Of a stretch of 64,000 nt of DNA, positions 41,006 through 50,423 are shown in pieces. Each line of letters begins with the position of its first letter. Position 1 is the first letter of the stretch. The notes under the pieces were generated by a model. The model was not told the DNA's origin. It saw only the letters and a list, made by a program, of their open reading frames with translations, and searched no databases. Both the position numbers and the translations under genes were made by a program. This DNA is from UBA668 sp963720695 (GTDB taxonomy: Bacteria > Actinomycetota > Acidimicrobiia > Acidimicrobiales > Ilumatobacteraceae). The DNA lies in NCBI GenBank assembly GCA_963720695.1, contig CAVRGG010000001.1:868001-932000 (forward strand). The letters are read 5' to 3'.

Positions 41006-43224
41006 TGCCGGCGGTCGATCGCGTTCTGCCGTGGCGTCGCCATCAGAATGCGACCGCCGACGCGCTCACGCCCTTGCTCACCTCGTATCGGCGGCGGCAT
41101 CCCAAGGCGTCGGTCGCCGTCATCAACCGGGCGTACGAGACCGCCAAGGAAGCGCACCGACACCAGAACCGCAGTAGCGGCGAGAGCTACATCAACCATC
41201 CGATGGCGGTCGCCCGGATCGTCGCCGATCTCGGTCTCGACGAGATCTCGGTGGTCGCCGCATTGCTGCACGACGCCGTCGAGGACACCGAGATCACGAT
41301 CGCCGATGTGGAGGCGTCGTTCGGGCCGGAGGTCGCGCAGATCGTCGACGGGGTCACCAAGCTGGAGCGCCTCCAGTTCGACTCCAAGGAGGCCCAGCAG
41401 GCGGCCACGATGCGCAAGATGCTGGTCGCGATGGCCCGCGACCTGCGCGTGCTCATCATCAAGCTCGCCGATCGGTTGCACAACATGCGGACCATCGCCG
41501 CCATGCCGTCGGAGAAGCAGCAGCGCATCGCCCACGAGACGTTGGAGATCTACGCCCCGCTGGCGCACCGGCTGGGGATGCAGGAACTGAAGCAGCAACT
41601 CGAGGATCTGTCGTTCGCCGCGCTGTACCCGAAGCGGTACGCCGAGCTCGATCACCTGGTCTCGTCCCGATCGCCCGAGCGCGAGGTGTACCTGGCCAAG
41701 TCGATCGCCGAGGTCCAGGGCCGACTGCAGGAACTCAACATCACCGCGGAGGTCACCGGCCGCGGCAAGCACCTCTGGAGCATCTACGAGAAGATGGTGC
41801 AGAAGGGTCGCGAGTTCGACGACATCTTCGATCTCATCGCGATCCGGGTCATCGTCGATTCGGTGAAGGACTGCTACGCCGCGCTGGGCTGCATCCACGG
41901 CCGCTACAAGCCGGTGGTGGGTCGCTTCAAGGACTACATCGCGATGCCCAAGTTCAACCTCTACCAGAGCTTGCACACCACGGTGATCGGACCCGGCGGC
42001 AAGGTCGTCGAGATGCAGATCCGCACCCGCGAGATGCACCAGCGCGCGGAGTGGGGCGTCGCGGCGCACTGGGCGTACAAGGACGGCGTCGGGGTCGGCC
42101 AGGACATCGACTGGCTCAACCGCATCATCGACTGGCAGGCCGAGGTGAGCGATCCCGCCACCTTCATGGAGAGCCTGAAGACCGACCTGGAGCAGGACGA
42201 GGTGTTCGTCTTCACCCCCAAGGGCAAGGTCATCACGCTGCCCGTCGGCTCCACCGCGGTCGACTTCGCCTATGCGGTCCACACGGAAGTCGGTCATGCC
42301 TGCATCGGCGCGAAGGTCAACGGCCGGCTGGTGCCGCTGCACCATCAGATGAAGAGCGGCGACACGTGCGAGGTGTTCACCTCGAAGGTCGAGTCCGCGG
42401 GTCCCACCCGCGACTGGCTGCAGTTCGTCGAGTCGCCGCGAGCGCGCAACAAGATCAAGCAGTGGTTCTCCCGCGAGCGGCGCGACGACATGGTCGAGAA
42501 CGGTCGCGAGGAGCTCACCAAGGAGTTCCGTCGTGAGGCGTTGCCCGTCCAACGCATCTGGGCGAGCGACGCCCTGGTCGAGGAGATCGAGGCAGCGTCG
42601 TACGCCGACCTCGACTCGCTGCTCGCCGCGATCGGTGAGGGTCACGTCTCGGCCCGCTCGATCGCACAGAAGGTCGCCCGCAACCTTCGTTCGGACGCCG
42701 ATGGGGAGCAACTGCCGGCCACCGTGCTCCCGACGAGCGGCCCGCGCCGTACCCGCAGCACCGTCGGCGTGCACGTGGAGGGACTCGACGACGTGCTCGT
42801 CCGACTGTCGCGGTGCTGCACCCCGGTACCCGGCGACGACATCATCGGCTTCGTCACACGGGGTCGGGGCGTGTCCGTGCATCGCACCGACTGTGCCAAC
42901 GCGGAGAGTCTGATGACCGAGCAGACCGCACGACTGATCGACGTCGAGTGGGACGGCGATCAGTCGAAGGCGTTGTTCCGTGCGGCCGTCGAGGTGGTCG
43001 CGCTCGACCGATCGAAGCTGCTGCGCGACGTCGCCAACTCGCTGAGCGAGCAGCACGTCAACATCGTCTCCTGCAGCACGCACACCGGCTCCGACCGCGT
43101 CGCGAAGATGCGCTTCGAGTTCGAGATGGGCGACCCGTCACACCTCGAGTCCGTGCTGCGCACGATCAAGCAGATCGACGCCGTGTACGACGCCTACCGC
43201 CTGGTCCCCGGCAAAGGCGGCTGA
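41005..43224 (+). CDS. rel: Bifunctional (p)ppGpp synthetase/hydrolase
   Basis: 739 aa RSH protein. The N-terminal HD hydrolase has LLHDAVEDTEITIADV and the conserved YINHP entry. The synthetase contains GRFKDYIAMPK, where the RFKD motif is typical of bifunctional Rel rather than RelA, and NLYQSLHTTVIGP. A TGS domain starts near VFVFTPKGKVITLP, a helical region follows, and a C-terminal ACT domain has DRSKLLRDVANSLSE. It makes and degrades the alarmone. Cotranscribed with apt. Confidence 0.95.
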   Translation: MPAVDRVLPWRRHQNATADALTPLLTSYRRRHPKASVAVINRAYETAKEAHRHQNRSSGESYINHPMAVARIVADLGLDEISVVAALLHDAVEDTEITIADVEASFGPEVAQIVDGVTKLERLQFDSKEAQQAATMRKMLVAMARDLRVLIIKLADRLHNMRTIAAMPSEKQQRIAHETLEIYAPLAHRLGMQELKQQLEDLSFAALYPKRYAELDHLVSSRSPEREVYLAKSIAEVQGRLQELNITAEVTGRGKHLWSIYEKMVQKGREFDDIFDLIAIRVIVDSVKDCYAALGCIHGRYKPVVGRFKDYIAMPKFNLYQSLHTTVIGPGGKVVEMQIRTREMHQRAEWGVAAHWAYKDGVGVGQDIDWLNRIIDWQAEVSDPATFMESLKTDLEQDEVFVFTPKGKVITLPVGSTAVDFAYAVHTEVGHACIGAKVNGRLVPLHHQMKSGDTCEVFTSKVESAGPTRDWLQFVESPRARNKIKQWFSRERRDDMVENGREELTKEFRREALPVQRIWASDALVEEIEAASYADLDSLLAAIGEGHVSARSIAQKVARNLRSDADGEQLPATVLPTSGPRRTRSTVGVHVEGLDDVLVRLSRCCTPVPGDDIIGFVTRGRGVSVHRTDCANAESLMTEQTARLIDVEWDGDQSKALFRAAVEVVALDRSKLLRDVANSLSEQHVNIVSCSTHTGSDRVAKMRFEFEMGDPSHLESVLRTIKQIDAVYDAYRLVPGKGG

Positions 43225-43225
43225 G

Positions 43226-43654
43226 ATGGCGCCCGCCGCACGGCATCTCCTGCGCGCCCGCGACCTGGTCGACGCCCGGTACTTCGAACCGTTGACCGTG
43301 TCCGACATGGCCCGCGTCGCAGGTCTGTCGTCGGCACAGTTCAGCAGGGACTTCCGTCGCACCTTCGGTGAGTCGCCGCACCAGTACCTGTTGACCCGTC
43401 GCCTGGAACGGGCCGCGGCGCTGCTCCGCAACACCGACCGGTCCGTCACCGACGTCTGCTTCGCCGTCGGCTGGAACAGCGTCGGCTCGTTCACGACGAG
43501 CTTCCGTCGCATGCACGGATCGACCCCGAGCGCGTACCGGGCGAGCTTCCCGCCACCGACACGATTGCTCCGCATCCCCGGTTGCGTGGCGATGGCGTAC
43601 GCCCGCCCGCAGAACCGCACGTTTCGAGAAGCGGGTGTCCCGGCCGCGTCGTAG
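43226..43654 (+). CDS. AraC-family DNA-binding protein (no sensor domain)
   Basis: 142 aa. Two helix-turn-helix motifs are visible: SDMARVAGLSSAQFSRDFRR and VTDVCFAVGWNSVGSFTTSF. There is no N-terminal ligand domain. It lies one base after the rel stop region (2 bp) and 30 bp ahead of a VOC gene. AraC-VOC pairs of this kind are widespread in actinobacteria and the VOC gene is the probable target or sensor partner. Confidence 0.85.
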   Translation: MAPAARHLLRARDLVDARYFEPLTVSDMARVAGLSSAQFSRDFRRTFGESPHQYLLTRRLERAAALLRNTDRSVTDVCFAVGWNSVGSFTTSFRRMHGSTPSAYRASFPPPTRLLRIPGCVAMAYARPQNRTFREAGVPAAS

Positions 43655-43684
43655 CGTTTCCGCATCGACACGAGGAGGACCCCG

Positions 43685-44116
43685 ATGATCACGATCGCCA
43701 ACGCACAGTTCTGGGTGCACGACCACGAGGAGGCGCTCGACTTCTACACCCGCACACTCGGTTGGGAGGTGCGGTCCGACGTCACGGTCGCCGAGTGGAA
43801 CTTCCGCTGGCTCGTCGTCGGTCCCGTCGGGCAGCCCGGCATCGGACTGGTCCTCATGCCGGTCCCCGGCCCGCCGATGCTCGACGCGGCCAACAGCGCA
43901 GCGCTCTCCGAACTCGTCGCCATCGGTTTCGGGGGCACGCTGTTCCTCGAGACCGACGACTGCCAGGCGGCCTACGACGACCTGTCGGCGCGTGGTGTCG
44001 TGTTCAACGATCCACCGACCCCGCAGCCGTACGGGATCGACACCTCGTTCCGTGATCCGTCGGGCAACAACATCCGGCTGACCCAGGTGATGGAGTTCTC
44101 GATGGACCGGGCCTGA
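43685..44116 (+). CDS. VOC family protein (glyoxalase/bleomycin-resistance fold)
   Basis: 143 aa. FWVHDHEEALDFYTRTLGWE and VVFNDPPTPQPYGIDTSFRD contain the two beta-alpha-beta-beta-beta modules, with metal-ligand candidates His and Glu. The C-terminal DPSGNNIRLTQ is the typical closing motif. ATG 43685 has a GAGGAGG site, so it is translated from a leader. The substrate is unknown. Confidence 0.88.
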   Translation: MITIANAQFWVHDHEEALDFYTRTLGWEVRSDVTVAEWNFRWLVVGPVGQPGIGLVLMPVPGPPMLDAANSAALSELVAIGFGGTLFLETDDCQAAYDDLSARGVVFNDPPTPQPYGIDTSFRDPSGNNIRLTQVMEFSMDRA

Positions 44117-44127
44117 TCGGGTGTCGG

Positions 44128-44154
44128 CCCGCTGACGTCGTGAGCGTCGGCGGG
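44128..44154 (+). terminator. Hairpin after the VOC gene
   Basis: CCCGCTGACG and CGTCGGCGGG pair over 10 bp with one G-U, closing a 7-nt loop. It lies 11 bp after the VOC stop and before the first esterase. No U-tract follows. Confidence 0.55.
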
Positions 44155-44194
44155 TGGAACGACGGTGTGCATCGCGGAGCGCACCGTGGTCCAC

Positions 44195-45247
44195 ATGCCG
44201 GCCACCTCGATCCAACGCATCGCCTTGGCGTGCTTGGCCGGGCTCGCCGTGAGTGCATGCCGGGTCGACGACCCGACTCCGGCAGAGAAGCTGGCGTACC
44301 CCGTGGGGCAGATGACCAAGACGCTGGACGACGTCGCGTACGGATCCCAGGACCAGCAGGTGCTCGACGTCTACTCCCCGGCGGCACCCAATGGCGGGGC
44401 CATCCTGTGGATCCACGGCGGGGGATGGGCCGACAGCAACGGCGACCCGACCAGCATCTCCAGCGAAGAGCCCTCCGGGATGCAGCCGGCGGTCGTCGAC
44501 CTCTCCCGGCAGGGGTGGACCGTCTTCTCCGTGCGCTACTCGGGCACGGACGAGGCGTCCTTCCCGGCGCCGCTCGACGACGTGAAGACCGCGTTGCGCT
44601 GGGTCAAGGTGCACGCCGCCCGCTTCGGGGTGTCGCCGCGGGCCGTCGTGGCGATGGGCTTCTCGGCGGGCGGCCACCTGGCCGCGTTGCTGGGGACGTC
44701 GTCCGGTTCGCTGGAGCCCACCGACCTGCCGGCCGATCTGGCGGCCGTCGATTCCCGCCCGGCAGCCGTGGTCTCGATCTCCGGCCCCCTCGACCCCTCG
44801 ACGTTCCCGACCCTGTCGGGCATCGACGGCAGCAACGCCGCCGCGGTGGCGGCGCTGGTCGGCTGCCCGGCCACTCCTGCTGCATGGGCCGGCTGCCACC
44901 CGTCGACGCTCGACGCCACCCGTGTCGCCCCTTACGCCGATCCCAGCGATCCGCCCATGTACCTCGTCCAGGGCGACCACGACGGCATCGTCGACGCCCA
45001 TCTTCAGGCCGAGGTGCCGTACGAGCAGCTGGTGGAGGTGCTCGGCGACGAGAGGGTGTGGCTGGATCTCGTCGACACCGGCGACCCCGCGACATACGGG
45101 GGAACGGATCCCCGGAACCACACGTTCGCCATCTCCTACGAGCTGAACATGGCGATGCTGACGACCTTCGTCGACCTCCAGTTGGCACCCTCGACCGCTC
45201 CGGGGGCGTCCACCGGCATGGCGCGCACGAACGCAACACGGATGTGA
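44195..45247 (+). CDS. Lipoprotein alpha/beta hydrolase (esterase)
   Basis: 350 aa from ATG 44195. The N-terminus SIQRIALACLAGLAVSAC is a lipoprotein signal with lipidated Cys near 22. ILWIHGGGWADS is the oxyanion HGGG motif of hormone-sensitive-lipase/BD-FAE-like esterases, GFSAGGHLAAL the nucleophile elbow, GDHDGIVDAH the acid region and PRNHTFA a possible catalytic His. It would act on an extracellular ester. It is clearly a tandem paralogue of the next gene, with the same start (EKLAYPVGQMTKTLDDVAYG). Confidence 0.85.
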   Translation: MPATSIQRIALACLAGLAVSACRVDDPTPAEKLAYPVGQMTKTLDDVAYGSQDQQVLDVYSPAAPNGGAILWIHGGGWADSNGDPTSISSEEPSGMQPAVVDLSRQGWTVFSVRYSGTDEASFPAPLDDVKTALRWVKVHAARFGVSPRAVVAMGFSAGGHLAALLGTSSGSLEPTDLPADLAAVDSRPAAVVSISGPLDPSTFPTLSGIDGSNAAAVAALVGCPATPAAWAGCHPSTLDATRVAPYADPSDPPMYLVQGDHDGIVDAHLQAEVPYEQLVEVLGDERVWLDLVDTGDPATYGGTDPRNHTFAISYELNMAMLTTFVDLQLAPSTAPGASTGMARTNATRM

Positions 45248-45281
45248 CGGCCGCCTCTACCCGCAGATCTGAGCACTCCGG

Positions 45282-45287
45282 TAGATT
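45282..45287 (+). promoter_or_regulatory. Leaderless -10 box for second esterase
   Basis: TAGATT ends 6 nt before ATG 45294, although the two esterases lie on the same strand 46 bp apart. Confidence 0.5.
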
Positions 45288-45293
45288 TCGGGA

Positions 45294-47375
45294 ATGAAGC
45301 TCCCCCGGGCGACGGCGTTGGTGTGCCTGCTCGCGCTCGTCGGGGCAGCGTGTGAGGTCGCCGACCCACAACCCGGCGAGCGCCTGGTGTACCCGTCGGC
45401 AGCCATCGTCAAGACGCTCGACAACGTGCAGTACGGCCCCAACGCCTCTCAGGTGCTCGACGTGTACACCCCGGCGACTCCGAATGGCGGTGCCGTGCTG
45501 TGGATCCATGGCGGGACGTGGGGAGACGCTGACAGCGACCCGCAGAGTCTGGCGACCGAGGAACAGACCGGGATGCAGCCCGTGGTGCAGGACCTGTCCC
45601 GACGGGGTTGGACGATCTTCTCCATGCGCTACGCCGGCACCGACGAGGCGATCTTCCCCCAGCAGATCCAGGACGCCAAGCTCGCGCTGCGGTGGGTCAA
45701 GAGCCGAGCCGCGGAGTTCGCCGTCTCCGCGAACTCGATCGTGGCCATGGGCTGGTCGTCGGGTGGACACCTCGCCGCACTGCTCGACGTGTCGCCGGGC
45801 GCGTTGGAGCCCACCGGGGTGCCTGCCGAGCTGGTCGGTGTGTCGTCGCGGCCGGCAGCTGCCGTCAGCATCTCCGGGGTGCTCGACCCGACGACGTTCC
45901 CGTACCTGGTCGGCATCAACGGGGGCAATGCCCAGGGCATCGCCGCCCTGATCGGCTGTCCCGACACGCCGAGCCTGTGGCAGACCTGCAACCCGACGCT
46001 GCTCGACGCCACGCGCGTCGCCAAGTACGCCGATGCGTCCGACCCACCGCTGTACATCGCACAGGGCGACCGCGACGGCATCGTCGATCCGTACTGGCAG
46101 TCGGAGGTGCCCTACAGCCAGCTGGTGCCCGTGATGGGCGACGACCGTGTCTGGCTGGACCGGGTCGACACGGGGGAGCCCGCCCAGTACGGAGGAGAGG
46201 ACCCGCGCAACCACACCAAGGCGACGTCGTACGAGATCAACGAGGCGGCCCTGCTGCAGTTCATGGATCCGTACCTGCCGGCCGTCGCCCCCGTTCCCAC
46301 GCTGTCGCAGTTCGTCTCCCTGACACCGTGCCGACTCGGTGACACGCGCACCACCCACCCGTTCGTCGGTCTGGGCGCGGGGACGTACCGGGTGCAGGTC
46401 ACCGGGGCGTGCGGAGTCCCGGCCGGGGCCACCGCGGTCGCCGTGACGGTCACGGCCGTCCGGCCCAGCCGGGCGACCACGCTCTCCGCATACCCGGCGG
46501 GCGCGCCGACCGGGCTCACGCTGGTGAACGCCGCGCCCCAGGAGGTGCGCGCCAACTCGGCGATGGTCGCATTGTCCGCGTCGGGTGCCATCGACGTCAG
46601 CGGAGCGACGACCGGCGGCCTGGTCGTCGACATCACGGGAGCCTTCGTGCGGACGGTGACGGCCACGAGCGGTCGCTACGTGCCGGTGACCCCCTTCCGC
46701 GTGCTCGACAGCCGTGAGGAGTCCGACTCGCCCCTTGCCGCTCGCACGACGACCGAGCTCGACGCACGTGCGGCCGGTGTACCCCGTTCGGCCTCCGCGG
46801 TCGCGGTGAACCTCACCGTCACCCAGACCACTGGGCCGGGATTCCTCACCGGGATGGCCGCAGGTGCGTCGCTGCCACTCACCAGCGCGCTCAACATCGA
46901 TGCGCCGGGGGAGACACGTGCGGGATTCGTCGTCCTGCCACTCAACGGTGGCGAGTTCACCGTGTTCAACTCGGTCGGCGCGCACGTCGTCGTCGACGTC
47001 GTGGGGTACTTCACCGGCGCCGGCGCCGCGCGCTCCCAGATCGGGCTCTACCAGGTGATCCGCGCGGCTCGAGGTTTCGACACGCTGTCCGGTGCACCGA
47101 TGCAGGCGGGCGTCGCCCGAACGGCGCTGCTCGGTTCGCCACGGGCGTCGGCAGTCGCGGCGAACGTCACGATGATGTGGGCCGGTTCGGGCTACACCAC
47201 GCTCTGGCCGACGGGCACCTCCCGCACGATCACCGCCTCGGTCAACGCCGATCCGAGCGGACGCGCCGTCGCGAATCAGGCCTTCGTCGGGCTGGTGGGC
47301 GGATCGGCACAGGTCCTCACCACCAGCTCCGCACACCTGACGATCGACGTGAACGGCTGGTTCGTCGGGTCCTGA
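45294..47375 (+). CDS. Lipoprotein alpha/beta hydrolase fused to three C-terminal repeats
   Basis: 693 aa. The signal ATALVCLLALVGAAC gives a lipoprotein. Residues about 25-340 are an esterase domain homologous to the preceding gene, with HGGTW instead of HGGGW, GWSSGGHLAAL as elbow and GDRDGIVDPY. From about 343 to 693 there are three repeats of about 105-120 residues. Each has a start like LTPCRLGDTR or FRVLDSRE, a middle GATAVAVTVTAV or ASAVAVNLTV, and an end like GLVVDITGAF, VVVDVVGYF or LTIDVNGWF. Such domains occur on many secreted actinobacterial enzymes and probably bind glycans or the cell surface. Confidence 0.85.
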   Translation: MKLPRATALVCLLALVGAACEVADPQPGERLVYPSAAIVKTLDNVQYGPNASQVLDVYTPATPNGGAVLWIHGGTWGDADSDPQSLATEEQTGMQPVVQDLSRRGWTIFSMRYAGTDEAIFPQQIQDAKLALRWVKSRAAEFAVSANSIVAMGWSSGGHLAALLDVSPGALEPTGVPAELVGVSSRPAAAVSISGVLDPTTFPYLVGINGGNAQGIAALIGCPDTPSLWQTCNPTLLDATRVAKYADASDPPLYIAQGDRDGIVDPYWQSEVPYSQLVPVMGDDRVWLDRVDTGEPAQYGGEDPRNHTKATSYEINEAALLQFMDPYLPAVAPVPTLSQFVSLTPCRLGDTRTTHPFVGLGAGTYRVQVTGACGVPAGATAVAVTVTAVRPSRATTLSAYPAGAPTGLTLVNAAPQEVRANSAMVALSASGAIDVSGATTGGLVVDITGAFVRTVTATSGRYVPVTPFRVLDSREESDSPLAARTTTELDARAAGVPRSASAVAVNLTVTQTTGPGFLTGMAAGASLPLTSALNIDAPGETRAGFVVLPLNGGEFTVFNSVGAHVVVDVVGYFTGAGAARSQIGLYQVIRAARGFDTLSGAPMQAGVARTALLGSPRASAVAANVTMMWAGSGYTTLWPTGTSRTITASVNADPSGRAVANQAFVGLVGGSAQVLTTSSAHLTIDVNGWFVGS

Positions 47376-47389
47376 GCCGCGTCGACCGC

Positions 47390-47395
47390 TAGCCT
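47390..47395 (+). promoter_or_regulatory. hisS: Leaderless -10 box for hisS
   Basis: TAGCCT ends 8 nt before GTG 47404. Confidence 0.5.
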
Positions 47396-47403
47396 TGGTC
47401 CCC

Positions 47404-48670
47404 GTGCCCGAGTTCCAGACCAGCCCCGGGATGCGCGACATCCTGCCTCCAGAGTCGGCACGCTGGCGCCGTTTCGTCGACGTGTTCGCATCGGTCGCCG
47501 AAGGAGCCGGCTACGGCCAGGTCATCTCGCCGCTGCTCGAGGATCTCGGTGTCTTCCAACGCATCGGGGTCGCCACCGATGTCGTCAGCAAGGAGATGTA
47601 CGACTTCGTCGACAAGGGCGAGCGGCACATCGCGCTCCGGCCGGAACTGACCGCCTCGATCTGCCGGGCGTTCGTCCAACATCGCCCTCTGGCGCCGTGG
47701 AAGATCTGGTACGCCGGATCGATGTTCCGGTACGAGAAGCCCCAGCGCGGCCGGTACCGCCAGTTCGACCAGGTCGGCATCGAAGTGCTCGGCGCCGACG
47801 ACCCGAACCTCGACGTCGAGGTCATCGCCCTGGGCTGGGAGTTCTACCGGGCCCTCGGCCTGCAACAGGTCACCCTGCTCCTCAACTCGCTCGGGGAACC
47901 CGCCGACCGTGCCGCCTACGTGGCAGCGCTCGCGGAGCACTTCCGCTCGCACCTCGACCAGCTCAGCCCGGAGAGCCGCATCACCCTCGAGAAGAACCCG
48001 CTTCGGGTGCTGGACTCCAAGCGCGAGCAGGACGCCGCCCTCATCGCCGCGGCGCCGCGCATCGCCGCCTTCTACAGCCCCGCGGCGGCGGCTCACTTCG
48101 AGGCGGTGCAGACCGGGCTCGCCGCGCTCGGTATCCCGTTCGAGGTCGACCCCACGCTCGTGCGCGGCCTCGACTACTACCGCCACACCACCTTCGAGTA
48201 CCAGGGCGGCACGCTCGACTCGGCCCAGAACGCCCTCGGCGGCGGTGGCCGCTACGACGGGCTGGTCGAGTCCCTCGGTGGGCCGCCGACTCCGGGGGTG
48301 GGCTTCGCGTTGGGGCTCGACCGCACACTGCTCGCCTGCGACGACGAAGGTGTCTTCGCGCCGCCGAACACCGATGTCGACGTGTTCGTGGTCGACACGA
48401 CCGGTGGTCTCGAAGCGCTGACGATCACCAGTCAGCTCCGCGCCGTCGGGGTGCGAGCCGATCGTGCCTACGAGAATCGCAGCATGAAGAGTCAGATGAA
48501 GGTGGCCGACCGCAGCGGGGCCGACGATCGCCGTCATCGTCGGCAGTAATGAAGTCGACTCCGGCACCGTCGTCGTGCGACCGTTGCGGGCCGAACGCAC
48601 CGAAGGCTCCGGCCAGGTCACCATTCCCAGATCCGATCTCATCGAACATCTCACGAAAGTCATCCCATGA
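47404..48670 (+). CDS. hisS: Histidyl-tRNA synthetase, frame break near 48520
   Basis: Class II aaRS, about 422 aa when repaired. GTG 47404 starts PEFQTSPGMRDILPPESARW. Motif 2 is MFRYEKPQRGRYRQFDQVG, and the HisRS-specific VRGLDYYRHTTFEYQ (HisA) and LGGGGRYDGLVE (HisB) are intact. In the anticodon domain the frame reads MKVADRSGA and then meets an early TAA at 48547. Skipping one base in GGGGCCG (48517-48523) gives TIAVIVGSNEVDSGTVVVRP and a normal end at TGA 48668-48670, overlapping aspS by 4 bp. An indel error is likely because hisS is essential. Confidence 0.9.
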
Positions 48671-50409
48671 GCGCCACGTCCATGCGTACCCACCAGTGCG
48701 GCGAGCTCCGCACGGAGCAGATCGGTCAGACCGTCACGCTCGCCGGATGGGTGGCCACCCGTCGCGAACACGGCGAGAAGCTCGCCTTCATCGACCTGCG
48801 CGATCACACCGGGGTCACCCAGTGCGTGGTCGACAACACCGTCGACGTGCGTGCGGAGTACGTGGTCAGGGTGACCGGCACCGTGGCCGCCAGGCCGGAG
48901 GAGAACCTCAACACCAAGCTGGCCACCGGTGGCATCGAGCTGCAGGACTGCACGGTCGAGATCCTCAACGCCGCTGAACCGCCGCCGTTCCCGATCAGCG
49001 AGCGTGCCGATCAGGTGGCGGAGAACACGCGACTCCAGTACCGCTACCTCGACATCCGCCGCGAGCGCATGCAGCGGAACCTGCGCCTGCGGGCCGCCGT
49101 CAACTCGGCGATCCGCACGTCGATGGAGTCGCAGGGCTTCGTCGAGGTCGAGACCCCGATGCTGGTCCCGAGCACGCCCGAGGGCGCCCGTGAGTTCATC
49201 GTGCCGAGCCGGCAGCAGCCGGGCTCGTTCTACGCGCTGCCGCAGAGCCCGCAGCTGTTCAAGCAGTTGCTGATGGTGGCCGGTATCGACCGCTACTACC
49301 AGATCGCACGTTGCCTGCGCGACGAGGACCTGCGCGCCGACCGCCAGTACGAGTTCATGCAGCTCGACGCGGAGATGAGCTTCGCCGACCAGGACGACGT
49401 CCATGCCGCCATCGGTGCGGCGGTGCTCGCTGCAGCGGAGGCGGCCGGTTCGCACACCGGCGACATCGAGACCATCACCTGGCACGACGCGATGAACCGG
49501 TTCGGCATCGACAAGCCCGACCTGCGCTTCGGTATGGAACTCCAGGAGCTCACCGACGTCTTCGCCGCGACCGAGTTCAAGGCGTTCGCCGGGGCCGACA
49601 CCATCAAGGGCATCAACGCCTCCGGCAAGGCCGAGGAGTACGGCCGCAACAAGCTCGACGGGATGACCGACAAGGCGAAGAAGATGGGCGCCAAGGGGCT
49701 CGTGTGGTTGAAGGTGGCCGCCGACGGTGCGCTCGAATCACCGGTCGCCAAGTTCCTGAGCGAGACCGAGCAGGTCGCGCTGAAGGAGCGGCTCGGTGCC
49801 GCCCCGGGCGACCTGCTGCTGATCGTCGCCGACAACTGGACCACCACCTGCGAAGTGCTCGGTACGTTGCGCAACGACCTCGGTCGTCCGCCGGTGCACG
49901 AGGGCCCGTACCGCTTCGTGTGGGTCGTCGACTTCCCGCTGTTCGTCGGCGTCGACGAGGTGACGGGGCGTCCCAAGCCGGGGCACCATCCCTTCACCCA
50001 GCCCCACCCCGACGATCTCCACCTGCTCGAGTCCGACCCGCTCAAGGTTCGCAGCCAGGCCTACGACCTGGTGTTCAACGGCTGGGAGCTGGGCTCGGGT
50101 TCGATCCGGATCCACCAGCCCGACCTGCAGGCGCGCATCTTCGGCCTGCTCGGGATCAGCCCCGAGGACGCGGATCGTCGCTTCGGGTTCTTCCTGAACC
50201 CGTTCAAGTACGGCGCCCCGCCCCACGGCGGGTTCGGGTTGGGCATCGACCGGCTGGTCGCCATCCTCGCCGGCGAGGAGAACATCCGTGAGGTCATCGC
50301 GTTCCCCAAGACCCAGTCGGGGCAGGATCCGATGACCAATGCGCCGACGCCGGTCGACCCCAAGCAGCTCGTCGACCTCGGTATCCGAGTCCTGCCGCCG
50401 TCGGTCTGA
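48667..50409 (+). CDS. aspS: Aspartyl-tRNA synthetase
   Basis: 580 aa class II aaRS. The anticodon-binding domain (about 1-110) contains GWVATRREHGEKLAFIDLRD. Motif 1 is near NSAIRTSMESQGFVEVETPM, motif 2 YYQIARCLRDEDLRADRQYEF, the bacterial GAD insert about 285-415, and motif 3 GGFGLGIDRLVAI. Attaches Asp to tRNA-Asp; whether it also charges tRNA-Asn cannot be read from sequence. The ATG overlaps the restored hisS stop. Confidence 0.95.
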   Translation: MSATSMRTHQCGELRTEQIGQTVTLAGWVATRREHGEKLAFIDLRDHTGVTQCVVDNTVDVRAEYVVRVTGTVAARPEENLNTKLATGGIELQDCTVEILNAAEPPPFPISERADQVAENTRLQYRYLDIRRERMQRNLRLRAAVNSAIRTSMESQGFVEVETPMLVPSTPEGAREFIVPSRQQPGSFYALPQSPQLFKQLLMVAGIDRYYQIARCLRDEDLRADRQYEFMQLDAEMSFADQDDVHAAIGAAVLAAAEAAGSHTGDIETITWHDAMNRFGIDKPDLRFGMELQELTDVFAATEFKAFAGADTIKGINASGKAEEYGRNKLDGMTDKAKKMGAKGLVWLKVAADGALESPVAKFLSETEQVALKERLGAAPGDLLLIVADNWTTTCEVLGTLRNDLGRPPVHEGPYRFVWVVDFPLFVGVDEVTGRPKPGHHPFTQPHPDDLHLLESDPLKVRSQAYDLVFNGWELGSGSIRIHQPDLQARIFGLLGISPEDADRRFGFFLNPFKYGAPPHGGFGLGIDRLVAILAGEENIREVIAFPKTQSGQDPMTNAPTPVDPKQLVDLGIRVLPPSV

Positions 50410-50423
50410 CCGCCTCAGGCGGG
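50410..50423. terminator. Short hairpin between convergent aspS and discoidin-like gene
   Basis: CCGCC and GGCGG with a 3-nt loop, in the 5-bp gap plus the start of the convergent gene's end. A weak bidirectional terminator candidate. Confidence 0.3.
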
